From Geothrix limicola (GTDB taxonomy: Bacteria > Acidobacteriota > Holophagae > Holophagales > Holophagaceae), in the NCBI RefSeq assembly GCF_030268085.1, contig NZ_BSDE01000001.1, positions 1 to 64,000 on the forward strand: a stretch of DNA of 64,000 nt, written 5' to 3'. Positions 52,720-61,845 of the stretch are shown here, in pieces. A program made the position numbers and the translations under genes. The notes beneath the pieces were generated by a model. The model was not told the origin of the DNA. It saw only the letters and a program-made list of their open reading frames with translations, and ran no database searches. Positions within the stretch are counted from its first letter, which is position 1; the number at the start of each line of letters is the position of its first letter.

Positions 52720-53369
52720 GAGACCTCCGGGTCCCAGGTCTGCGACAGGGCCCAGAGCAGGGCCAGGGCGAGGATCCATACCGTCAGCCCCGCCCGGTCC
52801 CGCAGGGCCACGCGAGTCATCCAGTCGGTGCCGAGGCCCGGCACTCCGAGAACCCGCTCCAGCACCAGGGTGGCCGTGAGCCAGATGGGCAGACGTGCAG
52901 CGACCCAGCGGCCCCAAAGACGTGTCAGCGCCAGGTGCCGGACCCGCCGCACCGCCGCGCTCCCCCAGGCCTGCGGGAAGGGATGCTCGGCGGGGATCGC
53001 CTGCGCGAGCCACCGGACCTCGCTGGGAAGGGATGCGAGCAGGAAGGCCGCCAGCCATCCGCCGAGGCCTGGAGGGCCCCAGGCTGATGGCCAAAGGGCC
53101 AAGAGCAGGGCCGCCCACATCAGGTCGGGCGGCGCCTCCAGAAGGGCGAGGGATCGGTGTCTCGCCAGGTCGGGGCCACCCCGCCAGGCCAACAGCGGCG
53201 CCAGGAAGGACAGAGCGGCCACGGCTAGGAGGGAGGGCCCGAGGGCTTCCCAGGGGAAGAGGGGCGGGGTGGCGGATTTCCAGGTGGATCCGGGAAGGGC
53301 CAAGGCAAGACCGAGTCCGGAAACCCAGACCATCCACCCCGGGGCCATCCGCCAGAAGGTGCTCTTCAC
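52716..53369 (-). CDS. Oligopeptide-type ABC importer permease (DppB/OppB-like, short)
   Basis: A 217-residue polytopic protein starting at a GTG (53369) that overlaps the binding-protein stop (GTGA). Five or so membrane helices are present. The coupling-loop region reads AWGSAAVRRVRHLALTRLWGRWVAARLPIWLTATLVLERVLGVPGLGTDWMTRVALRDRAG, matching the end of DppB-type permeases (VFSIPGLGxLLxxAIxxRD). It is some 100 residues shorter than typical DppB proteins. The overlap with the binding protein and the second permease shows tight coupling. Confidence 0.7.
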   Translation of the reverse strand: MKSTFWRMAPGWMVWVSGLGLALALPGSTWKSATPPLFPWEALGPSLLAVAALSFLAPLLAWRGGPDLARHRSLALLEAPPDLMWAALLLALWPSAWGPPGLGGWLAAFLLASLPSEVRWLAQAIPAEHPFPQAWGSAAVRRVRHLALTRLWGRWVAARLPIWLTATLVLERVLGVPGLGTDWMTRVALRDRAGLTVWILALALLWALSQTWDPEVS

Positions 53370-54739
53370 CGTGCGTTCCAGCGCCACCCGGCGGCCCCCG
53401 GGGTGTGGAAGTAGAGGCCCAGGGGGCTCGGTTCCACCTGCAGTCGCCTGTCCACCCAGATCACGCTTTGGAAATCCACCAAGGGCAGGGCAGCGGGCGC
53501 CTTGGCCCAGAGGCTTTGGAGCTCGCGCCAGGCTGTGTCTCCCGGCTGCTGGGCCTGGGCGCTGAGTTCCGCAAGGCGGGGATGGGTCCAGCCTGTGAAG
53601 TTCATGGGGCCCTTCGGTTCCAGATACTCCATGACCGCCCATGGATGAGGATCGAAGACCACGAGGGAGCAGGCCAGCTGAAAATCCCCCTGTTGAAGGC
53701 GCCCCACCAGCAGCCCTTGTTCGAGGGGCGTCAACTGGATGTCGAACCCATCCCGCCGGGCGCGTTCGCGCAGGGCCAGGAGGAGTTTCTCCACCGTTTC
53801 ATCCCCGGCGGGATAGAGCAGGCGGAGCAGGCCGGGGCCCTTGGGGGCCGCCGAGTTCGCGGCGATGGCCTGGGGTTCGAAGCCGAGGGTCTCCGGCCAC
53901 AGGCCACGGCTTGGGTGGCCATTGAGGGCGAGGAGCTGGGGCGGGAAGGCGTCCCTGCGCCAGCGCTCCAGCAACTGGAGGGGCCCCACACCCACATGGC
54001 TCCATACCACCAGCTGGGCCTGCATGGGCTGGGTCACCAGGCGGTGGGTCTGCGGCACCTCGGTCTGTCGCCGCGTGGCCGGGGCGCCGAGGCTCAGCCA
54101 TCCCTTCTGGAGCGCGGCCATGACGCCGGCCGCATCGGGCAGCAGGCGGAAGCGGATGCCTTCGATGCGAGGTTTCAGGAAGTGGTCGCGGCGCGTGAAG
54201 ACCCAGGCGCCGGGCTCTTTGCGGAAGGCGAAGGGGCCCGAGCCGCGGTCCGGATGGCCCTGTTGCGCGATGGGCACGCGGGCCAGTTCCATAAGCAGGC
54301 GTCCGATGGGCTTGGGTGAGCGCACCCAGGGACGGCCGTTTTCGACGCCCGCTTCGGCGCCCTCGAGAATGGCCCGCTTCGTGGGGCTGGCCTTGGGATC
54401 GCGCAGCAGTTCGCGCAGCGTCCAAAGCACGTCCTCCGCGCCGACGGGACTGCCATCCGTGTAGTGGGCGTCGGTCCGCAGCGCGAACTGGACGCGGCCG
54501 TCCTTCAGGACCTTCCAACTCATCGCCAAGCGGGGCACGAGCCGGCCGTCCGGCGCGAGGCCCACCAGGGCGTCCCCCGACAGGGATTGCAGGATCCACT
54601 GCTCGTAGCCCTCGCCTTCGATGAAATCGAGTGGACCCGGATCCCGGGCCAGGGACTCCTCGACCATCTGGGCGGCGAGTGGAAGGGGTGTCAGGGCCGA
54701 GAAGACGATCAGGCCGAATGCGAGGAGCATGTCGCGCAT
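53366..54739 (-). CDS. ABC importer substrate-binding protein (SBP_bac_5/DppA-like)
   Basis: A 457-residue exported protein. The ATG at 54739 opens a signal peptide ending PLPLAAQ. The family pattern is present: LDFIEGEGYEQWILQSLSGDALVGLAPDGRLVPRLAMSWKVLKDGRVQFALRTDAHYTDGSPVGAEDVLWTLR. Family-5 proteins bind peptides, nickel or sugars. The protein is shorter than the usual 500-540 residues. It is first in the operon, with two permeases following. No ATPase gene lies nearby, so the importer must borrow one or use a distant gene. Confidence 0.82.
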   Translation of the reverse strand: MRDMLLAFGLIVFSALTPLPLAAQMVEESLARDPGPLDFIEGEGYEQWILQSLSGDALVGLAPDGRLVPRLAMSWKVLKDGRVQFALRTDAHYTDGSPVGAEDVLWTLRELLRDPKASPTKRAILEGAEAGVENGRPWVRSPKPIGRLLMELARVPIAQQGHPDRGSGPFAFRKEPGAWVFTRRDHFLKPRIEGIRFRLLPDAAGVMAALQKGWLSLGAPATRRQTEVPQTHRLVTQPMQAQLVVWSHVGVGPLQLLERWRRDAFPPQLLALNGHPSRGLWPETLGFEPQAIAANSAAPKGPGLLRLLYPAGDETVEKLLLALRERARRDGFDIQLTPLEQGLLVGRLQQGDFQLACSLVVFDPHPWAVMEYLEPKGPMNFTGWTHPRLAELSAQAQQPGDTAWRELQSLWAKAPAALPLVDFQSVIWVDRRLQVEPSPLGLYFHTPGAAGWRWNAR

Positions 54740-54852
54740 GGTTTGGAATCCCTGAATTTCCTCTAGGATGCGCCGGCCCGCGCTTCCGAGGAAGATGCTT
54801 CCTGGCACCGAGGGAGGATTGGTGTTGCTACTCTGATTGCCTGGAGGCCCGC

Positions 54853-56604
54853 TTGGCGGATCTTTCGAATTCGAAACTGTGGTGGTGGTGGCCGCTGATG
54901 GCGCGACACCGGCGCACCCTCTACTGGGGCCTGACGGCCACGGTCTGGTGCAGCGTGGCGGCCTCGGTGGTGCCCTACTGGTCGGGCCGCGCGGTGAACG
55001 CGCTGGAACGCCAGGATTGGCACGGATCGCGGGTCTTCCTGGGCTGGATGCTGGGCTTCACGGTCGCCGCCGGCATCGGCCGCTACCTCATGCGTAACAC
55101 CCTCATCGGACTCAGCCGCGAGGTGGAGCGGGAACAGCGCGAGTCGCTCTACAGCTACCTGCTCTCGCGCCCCTTCGCGTTCTACGAGCGGCAGCGCGTG
55201 GGCGACCTCATGTCGCGCGTGGGCGACGACGTGGGTACGGTGCGCATGGCCACGGGGCCCGGGCTCATGAGCTTCCTGCAGGTGCTGTCGATCCTGCCGG
55301 TGACGCTGGGGCTGATGTTCCATACCAGCTGGCGGCTCACGCTGGCCGTCATGCTGCCGTTCTCGTTTCTGGCCCTGGGCTTCTACGTCATCGGGAAGTG
55401 GAGCCACATGGTGCAGCAGAAGCTGCAGCTGGCCTTCTCGGCCCTCTCGACCTTCAGCCACGAGACCATCAGCGGTGAGCGGGTGGTGCAGGCCTTCGGC
55501 CTCGAAGAGGCGCGGGTGGCGCAATTCGGGACCCTCAGCCGCCGCCACGCCATGCTCAGCATGAAGCAGTCGGTGATCTTCAGCGCCTACGCGCCGCTCT
55601 CAGCCCTCATCGGTGGCATGTCCGCGCTGGTCCTCGTCTCCTACGGCGGCAACCTCGTCGTGCACGGCAAGCTGACCCTGGGAGACCTGACGGCCTTCAC
55701 AGGATTCCTCGTGGCCCTCGCCTGGCCCATGATGAGCCTGGGCTGGTCGGCGAACCTCTTCCAGCGCGCCAAAGCCGGCCAGGAGCGCCTGGATCAGTTG
55801 GTCCACAGCCCCGAACCGGCGCTCCCGGCCGCCGACCCCATCGCCCTTCCCGACATTCCGGTGTCTCTGAGCCTGGAGGGCCTGAGCCACCGGTTCGAGA
55901 CGGGACGCGGGCTCGGTCCCCTCGATCTCCACCTGACGCCCGGCGACAGCCTGGCGGTGGTGGGCGGCATCGGTTCGGGCAAGACGCTGCTGCTGCAGGT
56001 GCTGGCGGGCCTGCGGGAACCCCAGTCGGGCCGGATGCTCGTCGACGGCGAACCGCTGTCCCACGCCACGCTCCGCCGCCACTGGGCGGGCCTCGGCTGG
56101 GTGCCCCAGGAGGCCTTCCTCTTCTCGGACACGCTTCGCGTCAACCTGGCCATGGGCCGTCCCGATGCCACGGAAGAAGAGATCTGGGAGATCGCCCGGG
56201 TGGTGGCCATGGATGAGTTGATCCGGCGCCTGCCCGATGGCCTGGACACGGTGGTGGGCGAACGGGGCGTGATCCTCAGCGGCGGCGAGCGCCAGCGCAC
56301 GGCCCTCGCGCGGGCCCTCCTGCGCCGCCCGCGCCTGCTGCTGCTGGATGACGCGCTGTCCGCAGTGGATGCGGAAACCGAAAGCCGCATCCTCGAGAAC
56401 CTGCGCGGCTTCCTGGGCACCTCCACACTCGTGCTGGCCACGCATCGCGTCTTCGTCGCCGAAACCTGCGCCCGCGTGCTGGTGCTGGAAGAAGGCCTGC
56501 CCATCCAGCTCGGCAGCCCCGAAGCCCTGGCCGGGCAGGCTGGCACCTTCGCCCGCCTGAAGCGCCTGCAGAGTCTGGAGCGGGAGTTGGTGCGGGGGGC
56601 CTGA
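54853..56604 (+). CDS. ABC exporter half-transporter (MsbA/MdlB-like)
   Basis: A 583-residue fused membrane/ATPase protein. I choose the TTG at 54853 because GGAGG lies six bases before it; the next ATG is 54898. Six membrane helices (about 20-320) include ESLYSYLLSRPFAFYERQRVGDLMSRVGDDVGTVRM, the standard coupling segment. The ATPase domain has Walker A GGIGSGKT near 372-379, LSGGERQRTALARALLRRPRLLLLDDALSAVD and a switch His in ATHRVF. It exports lipid, drug or peptide as a homodimer or with a partner; no partner gene is adjacent. It is divergent from the importer operon. Confidence 0.9.
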   Translation: MADLSNSKLWWWWPLMARHRRTLYWGLTATVWCSVAASVVPYWSGRAVNALERQDWHGSRVFLGWMLGFTVAAGIGRYLMRNTLIGLSREVEREQRESLYSYLLSRPFAFYERQRVGDLMSRVGDDVGTVRMATGPGLMSFLQVLSILPVTLGLMFHTSWRLTLAVMLPFSFLALGFYVIGKWSHMVQQKLQLAFSALSTFSHETISGERVVQAFGLEEARVAQFGTLSRRHAMLSMKQSVIFSAYAPLSALIGGMSALVLVSYGGNLVVHGKLTLGDLTAFTGFLVALAWPMMSLGWSANLFQRAKAGQERLDQLVHSPEPALPAADPIALPDIPVSLSLEGLSHRFETGRGLGPLDLHLTPGDSLAVVGGIGSGKTLLLQVLAGLREPQSGRMLVDGEPLSHATLRRHWAGLGWVPQEAFLFSDTLRVNLAMGRPDATEEEIWEIARVVAMDELIRRLPDGLDTVVGERGVILSGGERQRTALARALLRRPRLLLLDDALSAVDAETESRILENLRGFLGTSTLVLATHRVFVAETCARVLVLEEGLPIQLGSPEALAGQAGTFARLKRLQSLERELVRGA

Positions 56605-56614
56605 TTTTGATCCC

Positions 56615-57208
56615 GTGCCTTTTTCATCAAATCGCATGAAGGACCGCCGGCAGGATCGTGCCCGCACCCAGCGCCGTGTGGCGCTGGCGAGGGCGGTGGA
56701 ACGGGTCGAATCCGAAGGTCTGACGGCCCTCTGCAGCGCCCCGCCTGATCGCGGGACTGGCTTGAATGTCCGCGACTTCGAAGCCCAGCCCCTGAACCTG
56801 CTCTTCCTGGACGAGGATGATCTCCGGACCTGGTTTTCCGAGGCCCTCGACGCCGCGGGACTGGTGGAGGCCGCCCTGGGCTGGGCGCGGCACCTGGAGG
56901 AGGATTCGGAGCTGTGGCGGCGGCGCCTGAGCCTGATTGGGCGGGAAGCGCGTCTGCGGGCGCGGCGGGCCGAACTCGACGAGGCCTGGCGCGCGCTCTT
57001 CCGGGAGCACTTCCGCCGCTGGGGCGCCGCAAGCCTGGCGGGCGAGCGCGTGGCCAGCCTCGAGGCGGACCTGGCTCTGGCGGCCCTGCGCGGCGCCGAG
57101 CGGCTCTGGGTGGAGGGCGGTGGGCGGCCCCTGCTGCCGATCCTGGCGCAGGAGGCCCTGGCCGCGGTGTGGCCCGCCCTCTACGCGCACGCACGGAAAG
57201 CGCGCTAG
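56615..57208 (+). CDS. Unrecognised protein
   Basis: 197 residues if started at GTG 56615, or 190 from the ATG at 56636. The protein is helical, very rich in Ala, Arg, Leu and Glu, with no signal peptide or membrane segment. The N-terminal KDRRQDRARTQRRVALARAVERVESEGLTALC faintly resembles the start of TetR-type DNA-binding domains, but the following helices do not fit well. It is 10 bases downstream of the ABC exporter gene and therefore probably cotranscribed. It converges with the PilB-like gene, five bases away. Confidence 0.5.
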   Translation: MPFSSNRMKDRRQDRARTQRRVALARAVERVESEGLTALCSAPPDRGTGLNVRDFEAQPLNLLFLDEDDLRTWFSEALDAAGLVEAALGWARHLEEDSELWRRRLSLIGREARLRARRAELDEAWRALFREHFRRWGAASLAGERVASLEADLALAALRGAERLWVEGGGRPLLPILAQEALAAVWPALYAHARKAR

Positions 57209-57213
57209 CGGTT

Positions 57214-58845
57214 CTAGGCGCCTTCCCGGAAGGTGACCTTGTTGATCTCGGCGAAGGTCGTAATCCCCGCCCGCACCTTCTCGATGGCGCTCTCCCGGAG
57301 GAACTGCATGCCGTGGCGCCGCGCGGCTGCCTTCACTTCGCGCACGGGGGCGCGCTGGATCAGCAGCTCGCGGATCTCGTCGTTGAGGCCCATGAATTCG
57401 ATGATGGCCTGGCGGCCGCGGAAGCCCGTGCCGTGGCAGTCCACGCAGCCCACGCGATCGAAGAGGGTGGCGCTGCGCAACCAGGCCTCGTCCACGCCGT
57501 TCTCTTCGAGCTCCTGCGGGGTGGGCTTGGCGGCGGGCCGCTTGCACTTGGGGCAGAGCACACGCACGAGGCGCTGGGCGAGGATGCAGTTCAGCGATGA
57601 GACGAAGTTGTAGACCTCGACGCCCATGTGCTGGAAGCGGCCCAGCACGTCCAGCACGTTGTTGGCGTGAACGGTGGTGAAGACCAGGTGACCCGTGAGG
57701 GCCGACTGGATGGCGATCTGGGCCGTTTCGGGGTCGCGGATTTCGCCCACGAGGATCTTGTCGGGATCGTGGCGCAGGATGGACCTCAAACCCAGCGCGA
57801 AGGTGAGACCTTTCTTCTCGTTGACGGGAATCTGGGTGACGCCCTCGAGCTGGTACTCGACCGGATCCTCGATGGTGATGATCTTGTCCTCGGGGGCCTT
57901 GATCTCGCTGAGCACGGCGTAGAGGGTGGTGGTCTTGCCTGAACCCGTGGGGCCCGTCACGAGGAACATGCCGTAGGGCTCGCGGGCGAAGCGGCGCAGG
58001 CGCTTCAGCTCGTGGTCGGAAAAGCCGAGGATCTCCAGGCTCAGGGCCTGAAATTCTTCCGTCAGGTTCTCTTTGTCGAGGATGCGGATCACCGAATCCT
58101 CGCCGTGGATGGTGGGCATGATGCTCACGCGGAAATCGATGGCCCGGCCCCGCACCTTGAGCTTGAAGCGGCCGTCCTGCGGCTTGCGCTTCTCGGCGAT
58201 GTCCAGTTCGGACATGACCTTGACGCGGCTGATGATGGGCGAGGCGAAGCGCCGGTCGATGGGCTCGGCTGCGGGGTAGAGGCTGCCGTCGATGCGGTAC
58301 TTGATCTGGAAGCCCGTGGCGGTCGTCTCGAGGTGGATGTCCGAGGCCCGGCGCTGCAGGGCGTTGAAGATGGTCGTGTCCACCAGGCGGACGATGGGGG
58401 CCTCGTCCTTGTCCGTCAGGCGTTCGAGGTCGAGCACCTCGTCGTCCAGATCCTCCTCGTGCAGCACCTGGATCTTGAGGGCCTCGCCGGCCTCGTCCAT
58501 GACCTTCTGGCCGCTTTCGGATTTCTTCAGCACTTCCTGGATCTGGGCGAGGGGGGCGCCCGCAAACCTCAAAGGGCGCTTGAGGCGCAGCCGGAGCATG
58601 TCCTGGGTGGGGATGTCCAGCGGATCGGCCATGGCCAGCCACAGGACCCCCTCGCGCTCCTGCACGGGCACGAAGTGGTGCTTCAGCATCAGATCGAGGG
58701 GCAGGGCCTGGAACAAGGCGAAGTCCACCACCTCGCGGGTGAGGTCCATGGTGGGGTAGAGCTCGCGGACCGGTCGGAAATCATCCAGCCGGGTTTCGCC
58801 GGAGTCGGCCGCATCCGCGGGATTCGGTGGGTTTTGCATCGACAT
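57214..58845 (-). CDS. PilB/GspE-family secretion ATPase (second copy)
   Basis: A 543-residue ATPase starting at ATG 58845 (or 58839). It has an MshEN-like N-terminal domain (about 25-135), then the core with Walker A GPTGSGKT at 298-305, IITIEDPVEYQLEG, KILVGEIRDPETA and TTVHANNVLDVLGR, and a zinc knuckle (CPKC ... CVDC). The acidic linker of the pilB gene at 38474 is missing, and the sequence is closer to GspE/PulE. No pilin, platform or secretin gene is adjacent, so whether it serves type II secretion or a second pilus is undecided. It is divergent from nuoA. Confidence 0.9.
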   Translation of the reverse strand: MSMQNPPNPADAADSGETRLDDFRPVRELYPTMDLTREVVDFALFQALPLDLMLKHHFVPVQEREGVLWLAMADPLDIPTQDMLRLRLKRPLRFAGAPLAQIQEVLKKSESGQKVMDEAGEALKIQVLHEEDLDDEVLDLERLTDKDEAPIVRLVDTTIFNALQRRASDIHLETTATGFQIKYRIDGSLYPAAEPIDRRFASPIISRVKVMSELDIAEKRKPQDGRFKLKVRGRAIDFRVSIMPTIHGEDSVIRILDKENLTEEFQALSLEILGFSDHELKRLRRFAREPYGMFLVTGPTGSGKTTTLYAVLSEIKAPEDKIITIEDPVEYQLEGVTQIPVNEKKGLTFALGLRSILRHDPDKILVGEIRDPETAQIAIQSALTGHLVFTTVHANNVLDVLGRFQHMGVEVYNFVSSLNCILAQRLVRVLCPKCKRPAAKPTPQELEENGVDEAWLRSATLFDRVGCVDCHGTGFRGRQAIIEFMGLNDEIRELLIQRAPVREVKAAARRHGMQFLRESAIEKVRAGITTFAEINKVTFREGA

Positions 58846-58931
58846 GGAGGAATCCTACCGGAAGGGGGCCGATCCCGGTTGACCGGATTCGGACATGAGT
58901 CACAACCGACCGCCCGGTCAGGTCTGAAACA

Positions 58932-58961
58932 TTGACCCCACCGCGACGGACAGCCCACAAT
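58932..58961 (+). promoter_or_regulatory. Candidate promoter for the nuo operon
   Basis: TTGACC (58932-58937), an 18-base spacer and CACAAT (58956-58961) precede nuoA by 20 bases, in the only gap before the operon. The -10 is poor and the leader would be short, so this is tentative. Confidence 0.3.
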
Positions 58962-58980
58962 CAGGAACTCGGGAGGGCCC

Positions 58981-59334
58981 ATGCGTGGGTATGCGCCAAT
59001 TCTGCTTCTGGTTCTCATCGCGATGGTCCTGCCGCCGCTGGTCTGGACCCTGTCGAAGCTGCTGAGGCCGACATTTCCCAGTCATAACAAGTATGCGGCC
59101 TACGAGTGCGGCATCACCGCCACCACCGAGGCCCGGGAAAAGTTCAGCGTCCGCTACTACCTCGTGGCCGTGATGTTCCTCGTGTTCGACGTGGAAACCG
59201 TGTTCCTCATGCCCTGGGCCATCCAGATGAAGGAACTCGCGGTCTTCGGCCTCATCGAAATGGGGATCTTCCTGTTTCTTCTGCTGTTCGGCTACGGCTA
59301 CATCTGGTCCAAGGGAGCCCTGACATGGGAGTAA
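58981..59334 (+). CDS. nuoA: NADH-quinone oxidoreductase subunit A
   Basis: A 117-residue membrane subunit with three helices. The conserved [39 protein letters not shown] loop and helix (Cys and acidic residues near the quinone channel) is complete. The start ATG follows GGGAGG. It is first in the nuo operon, and its last four codons overlap nuoB by ten bases. Confidence 0.97.
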   Translation: MRGYAPILLLVLIAMVLPPLVWTLSKLLRPTFPSHNKYAAYECGITATTEAREKFSVRYYLVAVMFLVFDVETVFLMPWAIQMKELAVFGLIEMGIFLFLLLFGYGYIWSKGALTWE

Positions 59335-59834
59335 ACCAGCCCACCGCCCTTGAGCACGTGCTCATCACCACCAAGGTGGAGAAGGTCATCAACTGGGCCC
59401 GGGCTTCCAGCGTGTGGCCCATGACCTTCGGCCTGGCCTGCTGCGCCATCGAGATGATGGCCGCGGGCGCCAGCAAGTTCGATTTCGACCGCTTCGGCGC
59501 AGGCATCTTCCGCGCCACGCCCCGCCAGAGCGACTTGATGATCGTCGCGGGCACGGTCACCTACAAGATGGCCCCCGTGATCAAGAAGCTCTATGACCAG
59601 ATGCCCGAGCCCAAGTGGGTCATCGCCATGGGCTCCTGCGCCACCGCGGGCGGGCCCTTCGACTCGTACCACACGATCCAGGGCGTGGACAAGGTCGTGC
59701 CCGTGGACGTCTACATCCCCGGCTGCCCGCCCCGGCCCGAAAGCCTGATCTACGGCTTCATGAAGCTGCAGGACAAGATCATGACGAGCAGCATCGCGGA
59801 CCGCTACAAGGACATCTTTGAGGAGGTCGGCTGA
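59325..59834 (+). CDS. nuoB: NADH-quinone oxidoreductase subunit B
   Basis: A 169-residue peripheral subunit carrying the terminal [4Fe-4S] cluster N2. The ligands Cys39, Cys40 ([10 protein letters not shown]), Cys105 (MGSCATAGG) and Cys134 (IPGCPPRPE) are all present. The ATG at 59325 lies inside nuoA. The stop overlaps the nuoC start (TGATG). Confidence 0.97.
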   Translation: MGVNQPTALEHVLITTKVEKVINWARASSVWPMTFGLACCAIEMMAAGASKFDFDRFGAGIFRATPRQSDLMIVAGTVTYKMAPVIKKLYDQMPEPKWVIAMGSCATAGGPFDSYHTIQGVDKVVPVDVYIPGCPPRPESLIYGFMKLQDKIMTSSIADRYKDIFEEVG

Positions 59835-60724
59835 TGTCTGAACCGAACACTCCAGACACGCCGCAAGAGAACGCGGTGACCCCGGAAGTGCCCAGCGGAC
59901 CCTATGTCTACGACTACGCGGCCTCGCCCCAGCGCCAGATCGTGATGCCGAAGACGGTGCCCCTGCCGAGCCTGAAGACCTACCAGGCCGAAGTGGTCGC
60001 CGCCGCCGCGGCCGACGAGGCCAAGTGGCAGAAGCAGCTGGCCGACTTCGAGGTGGCCAAGGCCAAGGCCGAGGCCGAAGGCAAGGACGCGCCCAAGCTC
60101 CCCGTGCGCGCCGTGCCCCGCAAGGATGACAACGACATGAAGACGCCCTGGCCCGTCGAGGCCAAGGACGCCGACCTGCTGAAGCTCCAGGAGCTGCTCG
60201 GCGACAAGGTGGAGGAGATCTTCGAACAGGCGGGCGAGCTGGTCTGCCAGGTGAAGAAGGAAGCCATCCTCGACGCGCTGAAGGTCTGCCGGGATGACGT
60301 CTCGCTGAAGTACGAGATGCTGGCCGATCAGTCCGCGACCCACTATCCGGCCGCCAAGGATTTCGCCTTCTCGGTGGTCTACCACCTCACGAGCATCAGC
60401 CGCTGCAAGCGCCTGCGCCTGCGGATCCTGATCCCCGAAGGCTTCAGCCCCGAGAGCGCCTGTTCCGAATACCCCAGCGCCAACTGGATGGAGCGCGAGA
60501 TCTACGACATGCTCGGCATCCGGTTCCTGAACCACCCGGACATGACCCGCATCCTCTGCCCCGAGGACTGGGAGGGCTACCCGCTGCGGAAGGAATACCC
60601 GACCGTGGGCTGGGGCCAGCGTGACATCGACTTCCGGGAAGACCGGGGCGGTGTGCTCAATCGCCTCGCCATGGAAAAGGCCGGCCAGATGGGCATCAAC
60701 CTGAAGCAACCCAAGGCTGACTAG
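59834..60724 (+). CDS. nuoC: NADH-quinone oxidoreductase subunit C with long N-terminal extension
   Basis: 296 residues, compared with about 150-220 in many bacteria. The conserved C-terminal two thirds has HLTSISRCKRLRLRILIPEG, SANWMEREIYDMLGIRFLNHPDMTRIL and DWEGYPLRKEYP, the 30-kDa subunit signature. The first 110 residues are an Ala/Lys/Glu-rich segment with a probable coiled coil (AAAAADEAKWQKQLADFEVAKAKAEAEGKD) and Pro-rich edges, not part of the normal fold. The subunit packs against NuoD in the peripheral arm. The extension might contact another subunit or replace missing ones; that is speculation. C and D are separate genes. Confidence 0.93.
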   Translation: MSEPNTPDTPQENAVTPEVPSGPYVYDYAASPQRQIVMPKTVPLPSLKTYQAEVVAAAAADEAKWQKQLADFEVAKAKAEAEGKDAPKLPVRAVPRKDDNDMKTPWPVEAKDADLLKLQELLGDKVEEIFEQAGELVCQVKKEAILDALKVCRDDVSLKYEMLADQSATHYPAAKDFAFSVVYHLTSISRCKRLRLRILIPEGFSPESACSEYPSANWMEREIYDMLGIRFLNHPDMTRILCPEDWEGYPLRKEYPTVGWGQRDIDFREDRGGVLNRLAMEKAGQMGINLKQPKAD

Positions 60725-60733
60725 GAGCGGACG

Positions 60734-61834
60734 GTGTTCAAGAACGAGGAAATGGAAATCAACCTCGGGCCGCAGCACCCCTCCACCCATGGTGTGTTGC
60801 GGGTGAAGCTGCGCCTCGACGGCGAAACGGTCACGCATTGCACGCCGGTCATCGGCTACCTGCATCGCGGCGTCGAGAAGATCTGCGAGAACAAGACCTA
60901 CTTCCAGGGCCAGGTGTGGACGGACCGCATGGACTATGTGGCCTCCATCAGCAACAACCTGGGCTGGGCCGAGGGCGTGGAGAAGCTGTTCGGCATCGAG
61001 GTGCCGCGCCGCGCCAAGTACATCCGCACCATGCTCACCGAGCAGAACCGCCTCGCCTCCCACCTGCTGTGGCTGGCCACGCACGCGCTCGACATCGGGG
61101 CCATGACGGTCTTTCTCTACGCCTTCCGCGAGCGCGAGTACCTGCTCGACCTCTTCGAGGCCTTCTGCGGCGCGCGCCTAACCACCACGGCCTTCCGCAT
61201 CGGCGGCCTGCGTGAGGACCTGCCTCCGGGCTTCATCAAGAAGGCCCAGGCCTTCCAGGACCTGTTCCTGGACTGCGTGGACGAGTACGAGACCCTACTC
61301 ACCGAAAACCGCATCTGGAAGAAGCGCACCATCGGCGTGGCCAAGCTCAACGCCGAGGACTGCATCGCCCTGGGCGTGACGGGCCCCGTGCTGCGCGCGG
61401 CGGGCGTGCCCTACGACATCCGCAAGGCCTTCCCCAACGCGGCCTATGCCGAGATGGATTTCGAGATCCCCACCCGCACCGAGGCCGACACCTACGCGCG
61501 GTACCTCGTGCGTCTGGCGGAGATGCGCCAGAGCCACCGCATCATTCAGCAGTGCATCGACGGCCTGCCCGAAGGCCCAGTGATGGCCAAGATCCCGAAG
61601 ATCCTCAAGTCCGAGGTGAACGAGGTCTACCATCCCATCGAGGCCCCCAAGGGCGAGCTGGGCTACTACTTCGTGGGCGAGAAGGGGGGGCTCAACCCCT
61701 ATCGCATGCACGTCCGGGCACCGAGCTTCGTGAACCTGCAGGCCCTGCCCAAGATGATCGAAGGCCGACTCCTGGCCGACGTGATCGCCGCCATCGGCAC
61801 CCTCGACGTGGTGCTGGGCGAGATTGACCGCTGA
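60734..61834 (+). CDS. nuoD: NADH-quinone oxidoreductase subunit D
   Basis: A 366-residue subunit starting at GTG 60734 behind GGAG. It opens [25 protein letters not shown] with the conserved His-rich quinone-site loop, and has [12 protein letters not shown] and [11 protein letters not shown]. It ends [39 protein letters not shown], the standard C-terminus. It forms the quinone pocket with NuoB. The next gene is nuoH, so nuoE, F and G are not in the usual place. Confidence 0.97.
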   Translation: MFKNEEMEINLGPQHPSTHGVLRVKLRLDGETVTHCTPVIGYLHRGVEKICENKTYFQGQVWTDRMDYVASISNNLGWAEGVEKLFGIEVPRRAKYIRTMLTEQNRLASHLLWLATHALDIGAMTVFLYAFREREYLLDLFEAFCGARLTTTAFRIGGLREDLPPGFIKKAQAFQDLFLDCVDEYETLLTENRIWKKRTIGVAKLNAEDCIALGVTGPVLRAAGVPYDIRKAFPNAAYAEMDFEIPTRTEADTYARYLVRLAEMRQSHRIIQQCIDGLPEGPVMAKIPKILKSEVNEVYHPIEAPKGELGYYFVGEKGGLNPYRMHVRAPSFVNLQALPKMIEGRLLADVIAAIGTLDVVLGEIDR

Positions 61835-61845
61835 GGACGACGACG

